Positions 1 through 9,300 are shown, counted from the first letter of the stretch. The stretch: DNA of 64,000 nt from Thermoplasmata archaeon (GCA_003554965.1 PWHR01000020.1:1-64000); one strand, 5' to 3'. Translations and numbers: made by a program. Notes: generated by a model from the sequence alone, not told the origin.

Positions 1-692
1 ACCACCTCTTCCATCGCATAGTGATATTCAGTGATGTTGGCGTCTCTCGGCATAGGTATGTTAACGGTGAAACCTTCACCTTCATCCTCTCCTATCTCGT
101 GGATATAACCTCTACCTGGATAAAGGGTCGCGGGGTCCTGATGAAGCGAGATGAAAAGCACATTTGGATTTTTCATGAATATATCCATAGTGCCGTTTCC
201 CTGATGAGCATCGGTATCGAGCACTACCACTTTTTTCTTGTTAGAATCAAAATATTCAGCGGCTACAGCCACATCGTTGAAGATACAGAACCCCTCTCCA
301 TAATCCGGTCCAGAATGGTGAAGACCTCCAAGGTTGATGGCAAAATCATGTCCTTCATCGTGGATCATCTTAGCCGCTTCTAAACTACCCCCTACGATAT
401 ATTTACCTGCTTCTGGGGTTCCCTGTTTAACAGGGGTATCCATGGTCAAGGACCCACCGGTCTCTTCCATGCTGTAGACCTCTTCTATATATTCCGATCT
501 GTGAACTTTCCTGAGTACGTCATCATTCACCATGGGAGCTTCCTTGACTTCAACTTCTGAAGCCATCTTCTCTTCATTCTTTACCAGGTCAACAAACCTT
601 GGAAATCTTTTGGGATCGAAGGGATGGAATCTTCCGAAACGATACTTTGCGTATTTTTCATGAAAAAATAAAGGTATCTTATTTTCACTCAT
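1..692 (-). CDS. Histone deacetylase-like (AcuC/HdaH family) hydrolase, 3' part cut by window edge
   Basis: The frame is open from the ATG at 692 to the window edge, so it is missing from the ORF track. The translation (about 230 residues) begins MSENKIPLFFHEKYAKYRFG and carries class I/II deacetylase signatures: GGLHHSGPDYGEGFCIFND and VVVLDTDAHQGNGT, the latter supplying the metal-binding Asp/His. The family is zinc-dependent and removes acyl groups from lysines or small amines; prokaryotic substrates are often unknown. The start codon overlaps the end of the upstream MGMT-EndoV gene by 8 bases (ATGAGTGA), so the two are co-transcribed. The C-terminal part lies outside the window. Confidence 0.9.
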   Translation of the reverse strand, partial: MSENKIPLFFHEKYAKYRFGRFHPFDPKRFPRFVDLVKNEEKMASEVEVKEAPMVNDDVLRKVHRSEYIEEVYSMEETGGSLTMDTPVKQGTPEAGKYIVGGSLEAAKMIHDEGHDFAINLGGLHHSGPDYGEGFCIFNDVAVAAEYFDSNKKKVVVLDTDAHQGNGTMDIFMKNPNVLFISLHQDPATLYPGRGYIHEIGEDEGEGFTVNIPMPRDANITEYHYAMEEV

Positions 693-1686
693 TTTTTTTC
701 CTCCTTTTCGTTGCCTCTATATGTGCTCTTCTTATAGGGTCCGGTATTTTATAGCGGCAGTAGCTCTTGACGAGCTTTACCGCCTCTGCATGGGAGATAA
801 GGTGACCCGCGGACACATATATAGGATTTTTCGCTCTTTTTCCCGTTAAAAGAGCATGGCCTATCAGCTTTCCGTTCCTTTTTACTTCGGTGCACTTTTT
901 ACCTTCATCTCTATCCAGTTCATCCTGCAAGTGTCCACATAATCTGCTTTTTGCAACTCCTATTGTTGGTACATCTAATTCGACACCTAAATGAGAAGCT
1001 AGGCCTACACCTTTTGGATGCATGACACCGTTGCCGTCTACCATGATAGCATCCGGTTTTCTTTTTAAAGATCCGATAACATCTACAAGAGCGGGCAGTT
1101 CCCTGAAAGCTAGAAAAGTGGGGATGTAAGGAAATCCAACTTCGAGCTTAGATATGAAAACGTCTATCTCCTCTCCACTCTCATGATCCCAGAGCGATAG
1201 TGCAGGAAATGCTTTTCTATCTGAGTATGAAACATCGACTCCCGCGATCAAAGAGAAATCTTGATGATCGTTTTCTACTCTGATTTTTTCTTTGACGTCT
1301 TCTTGTACTTCTCTCAAAGCCTTTAGAGGCTTGTCGGAATCAAAATCATCGAAAAAGATCTGGTCAAATCCTTGGATATTATCTTTTTTGATCTTAACTC
1401 CCTCCTCTTCCAATAATCTTTTCTTTTCTTCTACTCCTCCGCCATAGCCTCCCAGACTCCCATCTGATCTTACTACCCGATGACAGGGGACTTCAACGGG
1501 CCTGGGATTCTGGTTGAGCATCTTGCCTACCGCTCTGGAAGCTCTCTTATCGCCTAGACCTTCAGCTAAAGCACCATAGCTTGAAACCATACCCTCTGGA
1601 ATCTGCGACACTAAAGAATAAAAATCTTCTCTGAAAGATGTTAGACTATTGATACGATCCAAACTGGAAGCTTTATCGGTCTTCAC
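685..1686 (-). CDS. Bifunctional O6-alkylguanine-DNA alkyltransferase / endonuclease V fusion
   Basis: This 333-residue protein fuses two DNA repair enzymes. Residues about 18-95 are an MGMT/Ogt domain with the alkyl-acceptor motif PCHRVV (Cys68) and the following GGYGGG. Residues about 105-330 are endonuclease V, with IAGVDVSYSD (first metal Asp), a VDGNG block, GVAKSRL and SAGHLISHAEAV. The first domain transfers alkyl groups from O6-alkylguanine to itself; the second cuts 3' to deaminated bases such as hypoxanthine. The same fusion has been characterised in Ferroplasma acidarmanus. It starts 6 bases after the Sm-like gene ends and overlaps the deacetylase-like gene, so all three form one operon. 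Confidence 0.93.
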   Translation of the reverse strand: MKTDKASSLDRINSLTSFREDFYSLVSQIPEGMVSSYGALAEGLGDKRASRAVGKMLNQNPRPVEVPCHRVVRSDGSLGGYGGGVEEKKRLLEEEGVKIKKDNIQGFDQIFFDDFDSDKPLKALREVQEDVKEKIRVENDHQDFSLIAGVDVSYSDRKAFPALSLWDHESGEEIDVFISKLEVGFPYIPTFLAFRELPALVDVIGSLKRKPDAIMVDGNGVMHPKGVGLASHLGVELDVPTIGVAKSRLCGHLQDELDRDEGKKCTEVKRNGKLIGHALLTGKRAKNPIYVSAGHLISHAEAVKLVKSYCRYKIPDPIRRAHIEATKRRKKNE

Positions 1687-1691
1687 TGCTT

Positions 1692-2066
1692 TTACCCTCC
1701 TTCCCTGAGGAGATCGATAGCTGGTGTTCTAGTATAGGTGGGTGCCCTTTCTTTTTCAATACCTTTTTTTTCACGGTGCTCCCACGGCCATATCCTAGAG
1801 ATGTGATCTACTCTAAGATAGACTTCTTCCAGATTTACGCAAACCCAATCTACAAATCCATACATATCATCTCTAGACTTATCTTCATCACCGATGGATT
1901 CCCATTCAATCTTGGAACTAGGGCCCTCAAAAACCTGGCTCAATACGATGGTTCCATCATCGAATTCCTCTAGAACTCCCAGGAAGGCTTTTCCTCCGTC
2001 CATGACCACGATGATTTTCTGCTTTTTCAGTTTCTTCAATTTTTTTTGGAGTAATGTTGCTAACAT
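1692..2066 (-). CDS. Sm-like (LSM domain) RNA-binding protein
   Basis: About 124 residues. The first 60 follow the Sm1 pattern of a small beta-barrel, VVMDGGKAFLGVLEEFDDGTIVL, and the later block EEVYLRVDHISRIWPW resembles the Sm2 strand pair. Archaeal Sm-like proteins form RNA-binding rings. The acidic linker and basic C-terminal tail are longer than in a minimal LSM protein. The ORF track starts at a TTG (2084), but a TATA-like TATAAATA on the minus strand at 2091-2098 lies 25 bases before the ATG at 2066, which suits a leaderless start there. It is first in the operon with MGMT-EndoV and the deacetylase-like gene. Family assignment rests on pattern only. Confidence 0.65.
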   Translation of the reverse strand: MLATLLQKKLKKLKKQKIIVVMDGGKAFLGVLEEFDDGTIVLSQVFEGPSSKIEWESIGDEDKSRDDMYGFVDWVCVNLEEVYLRVDHISRIWPWEHREKKGIEKERAPTYTRTPAIDLLREGG

Positions 2067-2090
2067 CTTATGCCCATTGAACAATGCAGG

Positions 2091-2098
2091 TATAAATA
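2091..2098 (-). promoter_or_regulatory. TATA-like box for the Sm-like operon
   Basis: On the minus strand this reads TATTTATA. It is 25-32 bases upstream of the ATG at 2066, the usual archaeal spacing to a transcription start, which implies a leaderless mRNA. Confidence 0.5.
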
Positions 2099-2152
2099 CA
2101 AATATGTTTTGGAACAGTTCTATGCCCTAGGATATATAAGATCAGCGGGGTT

Positions 2153-2181
2153 CACGAATGTAATGAGTGGGCTCAGCCGGA
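2153..2181 (-). repeat. Second copy of the tRNA-Val 3' end plus its flank (29-bp direct repeat, distal copy)
   Basis: These 29 bases are identical to 2253-2281, exactly 100 bases away. On the minus strand the copy holds the last 14 bases of the tRNA (TCCGGCTGAGCCCA) plus 15 bases of downstream flank (CTCATTACATTCGTG). Only the 3' end of the tRNA is duplicated; there is no D arm or anticodon here. The copy sits downstream of the real tRNA gene. Confidence 0.95.
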
Positions 2182-2252
2182 CGAATCTATTTCTTTAGAA
2201 ATCGATGAGTAAGAGGAATCTTTGATTCCTCGTGTTTCAAATCCGCTGAGAA
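2182..2252 (-). repeat. Two-hairpin insert between the duplicated tRNA-Val ends
   Basis: This 71-base spacer separates the two 29-bp repeats. In tRNA orientation it starts TTCTCAGCGGATTTGAAACA, continues CACGAG, then holds a perfect 8-bp hairpin (GAGGAATC, loop AAA, at 2213-2231) and a 6-bp hairpin (ATTTCT/AGAAAT at 2189-2202). Its first bases CTCAGCGGA can pair with TCCGGCTGAG in either tRNA-end copy, so the whole can fold as a closing stem with two inner hairpins. The same layout follows tRNA-Thr at 11824-11918. It may be a miniature insertion or a structured RNA. Confidence 0.6.
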
Positions 2253-2281
2253 CACGAATGTAATGAGTGGGCTCAGCCGGA
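2253..2281 (-). repeat. 29-bp direct repeat, proximal copy overlapping the tRNA-Val 3' end
   Basis: This copy covers the 3' end of the genuine tRNA-Val gene (2268-2281) and the 15 bases after it. It is identical to 2153-2181. Confidence 0.95.
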
Positions 2282-2342
2282 TTTGAACCGGCGACCTTCG
2301 CCATGTGAAGGCGACGTTCTAACCAATCTAAACCATGAGCCC
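2268..2342 (-). tRNA. tRNA-Val (anticodon CAC)
   Basis: Folding the minus strand gives a complete cloverleaf of 75 bases: acceptor GGGCTCA/TGAGCCC with discriminator A, D stem GTTT/GAAC, anticodon stem TCGCC/GGCGA enclosing TTCACAT (anticodon CAC), five-base variable loop AGGTC, T stem GCCGG/CCGGC with loop TTCAAAT. There is no intron and CCA is not encoded. A T/A-rich stretch upstream (AAAATTTTTTATC on plus near 2376-2390) is a candidate promoter. Its 3' end is duplicated 100 bases downstream. Confidence 0.96.
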
Positions 2343-2410
2343 TGACCGTAAAACAGGTAAAGTGAGCCAGCTAATAAAATTTTTTATCACACCTCTCATG
2401 GGGGCAACGA

Positions 2411-2420
2411 TTTTATATAT
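2411..2420 (+). promoter_or_regulatory. TATA box for the UPF0201 gene
   Basis: TTTTATATAT ends 22 bases before the ATG at 2442. The spacing predicts transcription starting at or next to the start codon, hence a leaderless mRNA. Confidence 0.6.
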
Positions 2421-2441
2421 TACCCGATATTCAGAATACCG

Positions 2442-2828
2442 ATGGGACTCAATGATTTCGATTTCAAAGTCAAGATAAGATGCCCTTTGTATCCTACTGA
2501 AGATAAAGAAACGCTGATATTCTGTCTTTCTAACATCTTTCCGAAGACCGAGTGGGAGATCAAAGAAGAGGAAGTGGTCGGTGGATCTAGATACTTGACC
2601 AGATTTAAAATGATACTCGAGGAGATGAAGATCCGGGACACCGCCCGAGACTATTTGAGGAAGAACGCTTCAGAGAACGAATGCTCGTTCATCCTTTCAA
2701 AACAGGCCACTTGTAATGAGAAGATCAATTTCTCTCAGCAGGACCAGCCTCTAGGCGGTGTTGAGGTAAAGATCATATGCGATGACATACTTCTTCTTAT
2801 AGATAAACTGACAGAAGTGGATGAGTGA
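2442..2828 (+). CDS. UPF0201 family protein (predicted RNA-binding)
   Basis: 128 residues. The opening KVKIRCPLYPTEDKETLIFCLSNIFP matches the archaeal UPF0201 pattern (strand, then PTED, then a helix with 'NIFP'). This small single-domain family is found almost only in archaea and its fold suggests nucleic-acid binding; no reaction is established. The length is typical. It follows a leaderless promoter and its stop overlaps the GTG of the next gene by 4 bases (GTGA), so the two are translationally coupled. Confidence 0.8.
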   Translation: MGLNDFDFKVKIRCPLYPTEDKETLIFCLSNIFPKTEWEIKEEEVVGGSRYLTRFKMILEEMKIRDTARDYLRKNASENECSFILSKQATCNEKINFSQQDQPLGGVEVKIICDDILLLIDKLTEVDE

Positions 2829-3604
2829 GCAATATGGAAGATCGTATACTAGCTTCGAATCCGCGTTATTCTTTGATGCCCATAGAAAAAGCACTAGAGA
2901 AGATTGAAGAGGCTTTCTATGGTTGGGAGATCGTAGCTGAGAAAAAACACGGATATGAACACAAAGATGAGATGATAGACGTCCTATCGACCACAGATAT
3001 GACATTACAGCTTCATGCTCCTCTCAACGATATAAATATAGCCAGTATAAACCCCACCATACGAGATGCCAGTATAGAGGAAGTCAAGAGATCTTTAGAA
3101 TTAGCGTCAGCGGTAGGAGTAAATGTCGTGACTGTACATCCTGGCCTATACTCTCCTCTTGCCATCTACTGCGATGATATCCTAGAACTTTCTTTGGATT
3201 CACTCAAACGATTGAAAATAACAGCGGAAGATTTCGGTGTGAAACTTGCGGTAGAAAATTTACCAGAAATGTGGTTGACTTTATGCAGTGAACCCGAAGA
3301 GATCAAAGAGCTGCTCCAGAATTCCGATCTTGGTTTCTGTCTAGATATCGGTCACGCTTACACAGCTGGAAGGCTTCAAGACTTTTTAGAGTTCTCCATA
3401 AAGCCAGTGAACGTCCACCTACATGACAACGAGGGCGGAGATGATATTCACCTACCTCTAGGTGATGGAGAGATAGATTTTCAAAATATCCTAAAAAATC
3501 TGAAAGATTATGATGGTAACTTCGTGATAGAGGGGAGAGGGACGGAGGAATTGAGAAAAAGTAAGAAATTCCTAAAAAGATTGATAAATGATCTAGACAT
3601 TTGA
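2825..3604 (+). CDS. Sugar phosphate isomerase/epimerase-like TIM-barrel protein (AP endonuclease 2 family)
   Basis: 259 residues with the metal-dependent xylose-isomerase-like TIM barrel: LQLHAPLNDINIASINP, VVTVHPGLYSP, AVENLPEMW, FCLDIGHAYTAGR and HLHDNEGGDDIHLPLGDGEI. The conserved His, Glu and Asp in these blocks are the usual metal ligands. Family members act on sugars or, as endonuclease IV, on abasic DNA; the substrate here cannot be read from sequence. The GTG at 2825 overlaps the upstream stop; an ATG at 2834 is an alternative start. Confidence 0.82.
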   Translation: MSNMEDRILASNPRYSLMPIEKALEKIEEAFYGWEIVAEKKHGYEHKDEMIDVLSTTDMTLQLHAPLNDINIASINPTIRDASIEEVKRSLELASAVGVNVVTVHPGLYSPLAIYCDDILELSLDSLKRLKITAEDFGVKLAVENLPEMWLTLCSEPEEIKELLQNSDLGFCLDIGHAYTAGRLQDFLEFSIKPVNVHLHDNEGGDDIHLPLGDGEIDFQNILKNLKDYDGNFVIEGRGTEELRKSKKFLKRLINDLDI

Positions 3605-3646
3605 AATAGAAACAAGCTTATCGATAAAATTGGAGAGGGAAAAGAA

Positions 3647-4636
3647 ATGGATTGGGTAGTGATAATCTATCTCATCGGGATAATATTCTGTCTTTACTTG
3701 AGTGGGAGGTTTTCGGGCTCAGAGACAGCTTTGACAGCGTTAGATAAAGTAGACGTAGCTAGGATGAAGCGGGATGGCGAAAAGCACGCCGATAAGATAG
3801 AATACCTCAAGAAGAACATTGATGATACGATAACGACTATACTCATCGGCAACAACGTTGTAAACGTGATAGCTCCCACACTCGTGACCGTATTGGTTCA
3901 GGACTTGGTAGGTAGATGGGCCGTATCTATCGGCAGTGGTGTCCTGACACTCCTCTTGTTGATCTTTGGTGAGATAACTCCAAAGGGATTCTCGCTCAAA
4001 AACAGGAAAAGGTTCAGTAAAAAAAATGCAGCCATGATCTATTACATGTCGATCACTCTCAAGCCCCTTATCAAAGCTCTCAACAGAGTTTCCGACTTCT
4101 TCATCAGGATATTGGGTGGGAAAACGCATTCAGATGAGCTCCGAGTTACTGAGTCTGAGATAAAAGATCTCGCATCCATATTGGAGAAAAGAGGTATTAT
4201 AAAAAAGATAGAGAAAGATATACTCCATCAGGTATTTTGGTTCGGAGATGTTAAAGTTAAAGAAGTTAAAGTGCCAAAAGAGGATACTTACGTCTTAGAT
4301 TCTAACCTTTCAGTTAAAGAGGCCACTGAGTTCATCAAAGGGCACGGCTATACTCGTTTACCGGTCACTAAACACGGAAGTAACAAGGTGATCGGCATCC
4401 TCTACAGCAAAGAACTGTTAGGGGAAGAGGGAGGCATGGTGAAGGATTACATGAGAACACCTTATTTCGTGAGTAAAAACGCGGACGTCACTGAAGTATT
4501 CCAGATGATGAGGAAAGAAAGGATACACCAGGCCATAGTAAAAGATGAAGATGGGAGATTCGACGGTATAATCACATTGGAAGATACTCTAGAAGAACTT
4601 GTAGGTAAGATATACGACGAATTCGATGAAGACTGA
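3647..4636 (+). CDS. CNNM/HlyC-type membrane protein (DUF21 plus CBS pair)
   Basis: 329 residues. The N-terminal half is a DUF21 (CNNM) transmembrane domain with SGSETALTALDKVDVARMKR and IGNNVVNVIAPTLVTVLV; helix ends include GEITPKGFSLKN. Residues about 200-320 form two CBS motifs (VKEAT...GYTRLPVTK and VTEVFQMMRKERIHQAIV), which usually bind adenosine nucleotides. The C-terminal CorC/HlyC domain of longer homologues is absent. The family is linked to Mg2+ or Na+ transport across the cell membrane. GGAGAGGGAAAAGAA before the ATG offers a ribosome site. Confidence 0.88.
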   Translation: MDWVVIIYLIGIIFCLYLSGRFSGSETALTALDKVDVARMKRDGEKHADKIEYLKKNIDDTITTILIGNNVVNVIAPTLVTVLVQDLVGRWAVSIGSGVLTLLLLIFGEITPKGFSLKNRKRFSKKNAAMIYYMSITLKPLIKALNRVSDFFIRILGGKTHSDELRVTESEIKDLASILEKRGIIKKIEKDILHQVFWFGDVKVKEVKVPKEDTYVLDSNLSVKEATEFIKGHGYTRLPVTKHGSNKVIGILYSKELLGEEGGMVKDYMRTPYFVSKNADVTEVFQMMRKERIHQAIVKDEDGRFDGIITLEDTLEELVGKIYDEFDED

Positions 4637-4685
4637 ATTTCGTCAAGCGAAAAAACTTTTTAGAGTTTCAGTTAATAGTCCTTAG

Positions 4686-5234
4686 ATGATCAGATTTATC
4701 GCGGCTGGATTATTCATCTTTTTTTTACCTGGTTTCAGTCTGATAAATGCGGTTTTTCCCGCTAAAGGTGAATTAGACGAAGACTTAGACTTTCTTTACA
4801 GGATCGTTTACGGTATAGGTGTAAGTGTTGCGCTAGCGATCCTTCTTGGTTTCCTCTTGGGCTCTCTGCAGTATGGAGAAGAAGGACTCTTTACCGCGAG
4901 AAATATTTGGGTCGGTTTGATCTCTCTTACCATACTATTCTTCATCATCGGCTGGTACAGAGGAGCCTATCAGTGGTTGAGACACCTGCATCCTTCTTTA
5001 GTGAGGGAGCCCGCTTCGATCCAGCACAAGGATGAGGAGTATGAAGAAGAGATCAAAGATGTTAAGGAGCTCCAGAGGTTGAAAAGAAGACAGATGAGTC
5101 TGAAAAAAGACATCGTGGAGCTAGAGAAAAAAGGCGGAAAAGATCTGCATAAAAAGAAAAATCTTGAAGAGGAATTGAGAGATACGGAGGATGAACTCAA
5201 AGAATTAGAAAAGAAAGTGGAAGATAGATTTTGA
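4686..5234 (+). CDS. DUF1616-like membrane protein with C-terminal coiled coil
   Basis: 182 residues. An N-terminal hydrophobic helix with the FLPGFSLINAVFP motif, then GIGVSVALAILLGFLLGSL and a third helix (IWVGLISLTILFFIIGWYRG), resemble the start of DUF1616 proteins. From about residue 110 the sequence is a charged coiled coil (KELQRLKRRQMSLKKDIVEL), so a cytoplasmic tail that binds a partner or self-associates is likely. It ends 10 bases before pth2. Function unknown. Confidence 0.65.
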   Translation: MIRFIAAGLFIFFLPGFSLINAVFPAKGELDEDLDFLYRIVYGIGVSVALAILLGFLLGSLQYGEEGLFTARNIWVGLISLTILFFIIGWYRGAYQWLRHLHPSLVREPASIQHKDEEYEEEIKDVKELQRLKRRQMSLKKDIVELEKKGGKDLHKKKNLEEELRDTEDELKELEKKVEDRF

Positions 5235-5244
5235 AGGTGAAAAT

Positions 5245-5604
5245 ATGAACTTTAAATATAAAATGGTATTAGTGGTTAGAAACGATCTAAATCTTTCCCC
5301 AGGTAAGCTTGCAGTGCAGGCGTCTCACGCTGCTGTGTCTTGCGCAGTCAAGAGCAGAAAACAGAAAAAGAGATATTTCAAAAGATGGTTCAAGGAAGGA
5401 CAGAAAAAAGTTCTGGTCAAGTGTGAAGACTTGGAACATCTAAAATTTTTGAAGGAAAGAGCCGAGAAAGAAGATCTCACTACAACTCTCGTAACAGATG
5501 CAGGTCTAACGGAGGTGAGCAGGGGAACCACTACTGTTCTCGGAGTTGGGCCCGCCCCGAACAATTTAGTGGATAAAATCACCGGAGATCTTACTTTATA
5601 TTGA
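5245..5604 (+). CDS. pth2: Peptidyl-tRNA hydrolase, archaeal/eukaryotic type (Pth2)
   Basis: 119 residues, full length. The family signature MVLVVRNDLNLSPGKLAVQ followed by ASHAAV is at the N-terminus, and TTLVTDAGLTEVSRGTTTVLGVGPAP near the C-terminus. Pth2 hydrolyses the ester between peptide and tRNA released from stalled ribosomes. A GGTGA motif lies 8 bases upstream of the ATG. It sits between the DUF1616 and DUF99 genes with gaps of about 10 bases, so it is part of an operon. Confidence 0.97.
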   Translation: MNFKYKMVLVVRNDLNLSPGKLAVQASHAAVSCAVKSRKQKKRYFKRWFKEGQKKVLVKCEDLEHLKFLKERAEKEDLTTTLVTDAGLTEVSRGTTTVLGVGPAPNNLVDKITGDLTLY

Positions 5605-5615
5605 TGTGATACAAG

Positions 5616-6188
5616 ATGAAGGATCAGGTCAGAGCTATCGGGATAGATGATGCACCGTTCGATTTTTCGGATGAAAAAGTTCTAGTTATAGGAACAGTGG
5701 TCAGAGCGCCGAACTATATGGAAGGAGTACTCTCTACAGAGATTTGCATCGACGGAAGCGAAGGAACTGAAAAACTAACTAACATGATAAATTCATCTAA
5801 ATTCAGAGATCAAGCTAAGGTCATCTTCTTGGATGGAGCCGCTTTGGGAGGATTCAACCTCATAGATATCGAGATACTGAATCGAAAGACGGGCATACCC
5901 TGCATAAGCGTGTCCAGAAAAAAACCCGACTTCTCAGAGATCAAGAGAGCGCTAAAAAAGCACTTCGATAGTTGGGAAGAAAAATACGTTCAAATAAAGA
6001 AGGGAGAGATACACGAGGTAGAAACGGAGGACAATCCTATCTATATACAAAAAGAAGGTGTTGATCTAAAAACGGTCAAAAGACTACTGAACCTCTTCAC
6101 ACTGAGAGGTAGGCTACCCGAACCCATAAGGATGAGTCATATCATAGCGTCTGGTGCGACACAAGGAGAGTCTAAGGGAAAGGCCTGA
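5616..6188 (+). CDS. DUF99 (UPF0215) family protein with endonuclease V-like fold
   Basis: 190 residues. IGIDDAPFDFSDEKVLVIG, MEGVLSTEICIDGSEGT, VIFLDGAALGGFNLIDIE and the closing LPEPIRMSHIIASG are typical of archaeal DUF99. The family shares the RNase H-like fold of endonuclease V but its activity is not known to me. The ATG lies 12 bases after the pth2 stop. The tail overlaps upstream-open sequence of the helicase frame, but the real helicase start is probably downstream. Confidence 0.88.
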   Translation: MKDQVRAIGIDDAPFDFSDEKVLVIGTVVRAPNYMEGVLSTEICIDGSEGTEKLTNMINSSKFRDQAKVIFLDGAALGGFNLIDIEILNRKTGIPCISVSRKKPDFSEIKRALKKHFDSWEEKYVQIKKGEIHEVETEDNPIYIQKEGVDLKTVKRLLNLFTLRGRLPEPIRMSHIIASGATQGESKGKA

Positions 6189-6324
6189 ACTTTTTCATCT
6201 CATTTTTTTCCAAAAGTTTATTAAGCTTCTCTCACGTTTGCAGAGATTCGATATAGAACTTTCAGGTAGGCTAGAGATATTGAATAGAGTAGAAAGGCAG
6301 AAGGATAAAGAGGAAGTTTTGGAT

Positions 6325-9300
6325 ATGATGGAACCACTCATCTCCGAGTGGTTCGATGAGAAGTTCGAAGGCTTGACCGAACCTCAGAGCTATGCGATAC
6401 CTCTTATCCATGAAAGGGAAAACGTTCTCGTCTCTTCGCCCACTGGGTCAGGTAAGACTTTGACCGCATTTCTCTCCATCATCAACGAACTCTTCAAACT
6501 AGACAAAAAAGGTGAGCTAGAGGACAAGATATACTGCGTCTACGTATCGCCGTTGAAAGCCCTTGCTAACGATATACATAAAAACCTTGAGAAACCGCTT
6601 GAGGAGTTGAAAGAGTTAGCGGAGGAAAAGGGGGTGAAGATACCCGAGATAAGAACAGCTATCAGGTCTGGTGATACTCCTCAAAAAGAGAGAAGGAAGA
6701 TGGCTAAAACACCTCCTCATATATTCATAACGACTCCTGAAAGTCTAGCTCTAGCTCTCTCTTCTCCTCAATTTAGGAAAAAATTCAACGATGTTCAATA
6801 CTTCATAAATGACGAGATACACGAGATATCGTCTTCAAAAAGAGGTGTATACCTCTCATTGAATACCGAACGGCTAGAAAAACACACTAAAACCGAGATG
6901 ACAAGGATCGGCCTGTCCGCCACTCAAGCTCCGATAGAAGAGATAGCTAAATTTTTGGTAGGATATGAGAACGGCGAAGCTAGACCGGTGAATATCGTCG
7001 AGGTCGCTGGAGAGAAGAATCTTGATCTTTCTGTCATCTCTCCGGTAGATGACATGACCCTTCTCCCCTACGAAGTCGTGAATTCTCGGATGTACGATAC
7101 CCTCACAGAACTGGTCGGACAACATAGAACGACTTTGATATTTACGAACACGAGGAGCGGTGCAGAAAACGTAGCGTACAAGCTCAAAGATAGAGGAATA
7201 GAAGACATAGCGGCTCACCACGGTAGCTTGAGCAAGGAGACCAGATTGGAAGTGGAGGATGGACTAAAGACCGGAGAACTCCTTTCGGTAGTATCTTCAA
7301 CCTCTTTAGAACTCGGTATCGATGTCGGCTATATCGATATGGTGGTGCAGGTCAATTCTCCGAAAAATGTAGCTAAAGGTCTCCAGAGAGTGGGTAGAGC
7401 AGGTCATTCCCTAGGGGAGACTTCCAAAGGAAGGATGATAGTGTTCGATAAGGACGATCTTATCGAATGTTCAGTGATAACTAGAAAGGCGTATCAACAC
7501 GATATAGACCGTGTCTCGATACCCGAGAACAATCTTGATGTTCTATCCCAGGGCATCATAGGTATGAGTATAGAACACCGCTGGGATGTTGATGATGCTT
7601 ATGATGTAGTAAAAAGATCTTACTGTTACAGAGATCTTCCTAAAGAGGATTTTCTAGATGTCCTTGAGTTCTTAGGTGCTTCTCAATTCGAGAATGTTTA
7701 TCCAAAGATATGGTACAACAAAGAGGAGGGGATATTCGGTAAAAAGGGAGGGGCCCAGATGCTGTACTATATGAATATAGGTACGATACCTTCCGATTCC
7801 AGTTATCAGGTATATTCCGAAAAGGGAGTTCCTTTGGGAACTCTTTCAGAAAAATTTGTAGAAAGACTATCGAAAGGAGACGTGTTCATACTGGGCAGCC
7901 ATTCATACGAGTTCATGCACACTAGAGGGACCAGAGTTTTTGTCAAAGATGCCGCCGGCAAAAAACCTACAGTTCCGAGTTGGAGCGGAGAGATGCTTCC
8001 CAGGAGTTACGACCTGTCTGTGGGTATAGGAGAATTCCGAAGAAAATTATCCGAGAAGATGGCCGAGGAAAGTGAGGAAAAAGTGATAAACTGGTTGAAA
8101 GAAAAATACATGATAGATGTCGGGTCAGCTCAAACGATGATCAGCTATTTCAAGGAACAGACCGCAGTAATCGAAGAACTTCCGACCGATGAGAAGATAT
8201 TGATCGAAGGACATATCGGGAAAGACGGTAACTACAATATAATATTCCACGCTTGTTTTGGTAGGGAAACTAACGATGCTCTTTCTCGAGCTTATGCTTA
8301 CAAGATATCAAAGAAATTCAATTGTAATGTCAACGTTTCAATAACCGATGATAATTTCATGATAACATCGGAAAAGAAAATCCCTTTAGATAGATTAAGA
8401 AATATCCTGTCTCATGAGGATATAGAAGGCGTTCTTAAAAGGTGTATCAAAAATACTGAACTATTTGAACAGAGGTTCAGGCATTGTGCCCAGAGAGCTC
8501 TTATGATCCTGCGTAACTATAAAGGCAGGGAGATATCTGCCGCAAATCAAAAGATACGCTCAAAGAAGATATTGGAACTTCTTAAAGACGACCACGATTT
8601 CCCTATCATAAAAGAAACTTTCAATGAAATACTGCACCAAGTTTTGAAACTGGATAAAGCTAAAGAAGTTCTCAAAAAGCTGGAGGAAGAGGAAATCTCC
8701 ATCACCACGGCAGATTATTCTGATACGCCCTCGCCTTTCGCTCATAACGTTTTGATGGCGGGCATATCTGACGTTATCATGATGGAGGACAGGAGCGATC
8801 TTCTCCGGCAGTATCATCAAAAGGTCTTGGAACAGGTGATACCAGAAGAAGAGATAGAGAAGTTCAAATTCGATAAGGACGTTGTCAACGAACATTTTTG
8901 GGAGAAAAAACCATCTTTCGATTCGAAGGAAGAGATGTTAGAAGTTATAAAAGAGCTGCAGCCTATCCATGTTTTGAAAGAAAAAGGAAAAAACGTTTTC
9001 ACTCGTACCGACAGGAGCTTCGAAAAGGTAAGAGAGTGGGGAAAGGAACTTCTTAACGAAGAAAAAATCCAGTCTCTATGGATCAACGGTGTCAAGTATA
9101 TAGCGAGCGAAGACTTGGACAAATTTTTGTACTCTTTAGATCAAGGCGAACAACCACACGGAAGCAGTCCGATAATAAAAGAATTAAGAGAAAAAGAAAA
9201 GACCGTTCACGAGATTTATGAAGGTACGGACCTGATGCTCAAAGAGGTAAAAGAGCTGGTCAATGAATTAGAACGAAAAAGGCTTTTGAGTAGAGTTGGA

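Noticed and set aside
21-383. 120-residue plus-strand ORF
   Set aside because: It is antisense to the deacetylase-like gene, whose frame shows clear family motifs.
6154-6324. N-terminal 57 codons of the Lhr ORF
   Set aside because: They overlap DUF99 by 35 bases, contain a likely promoter (TTTATTAAG) and do not resemble the Lhr N-terminus.
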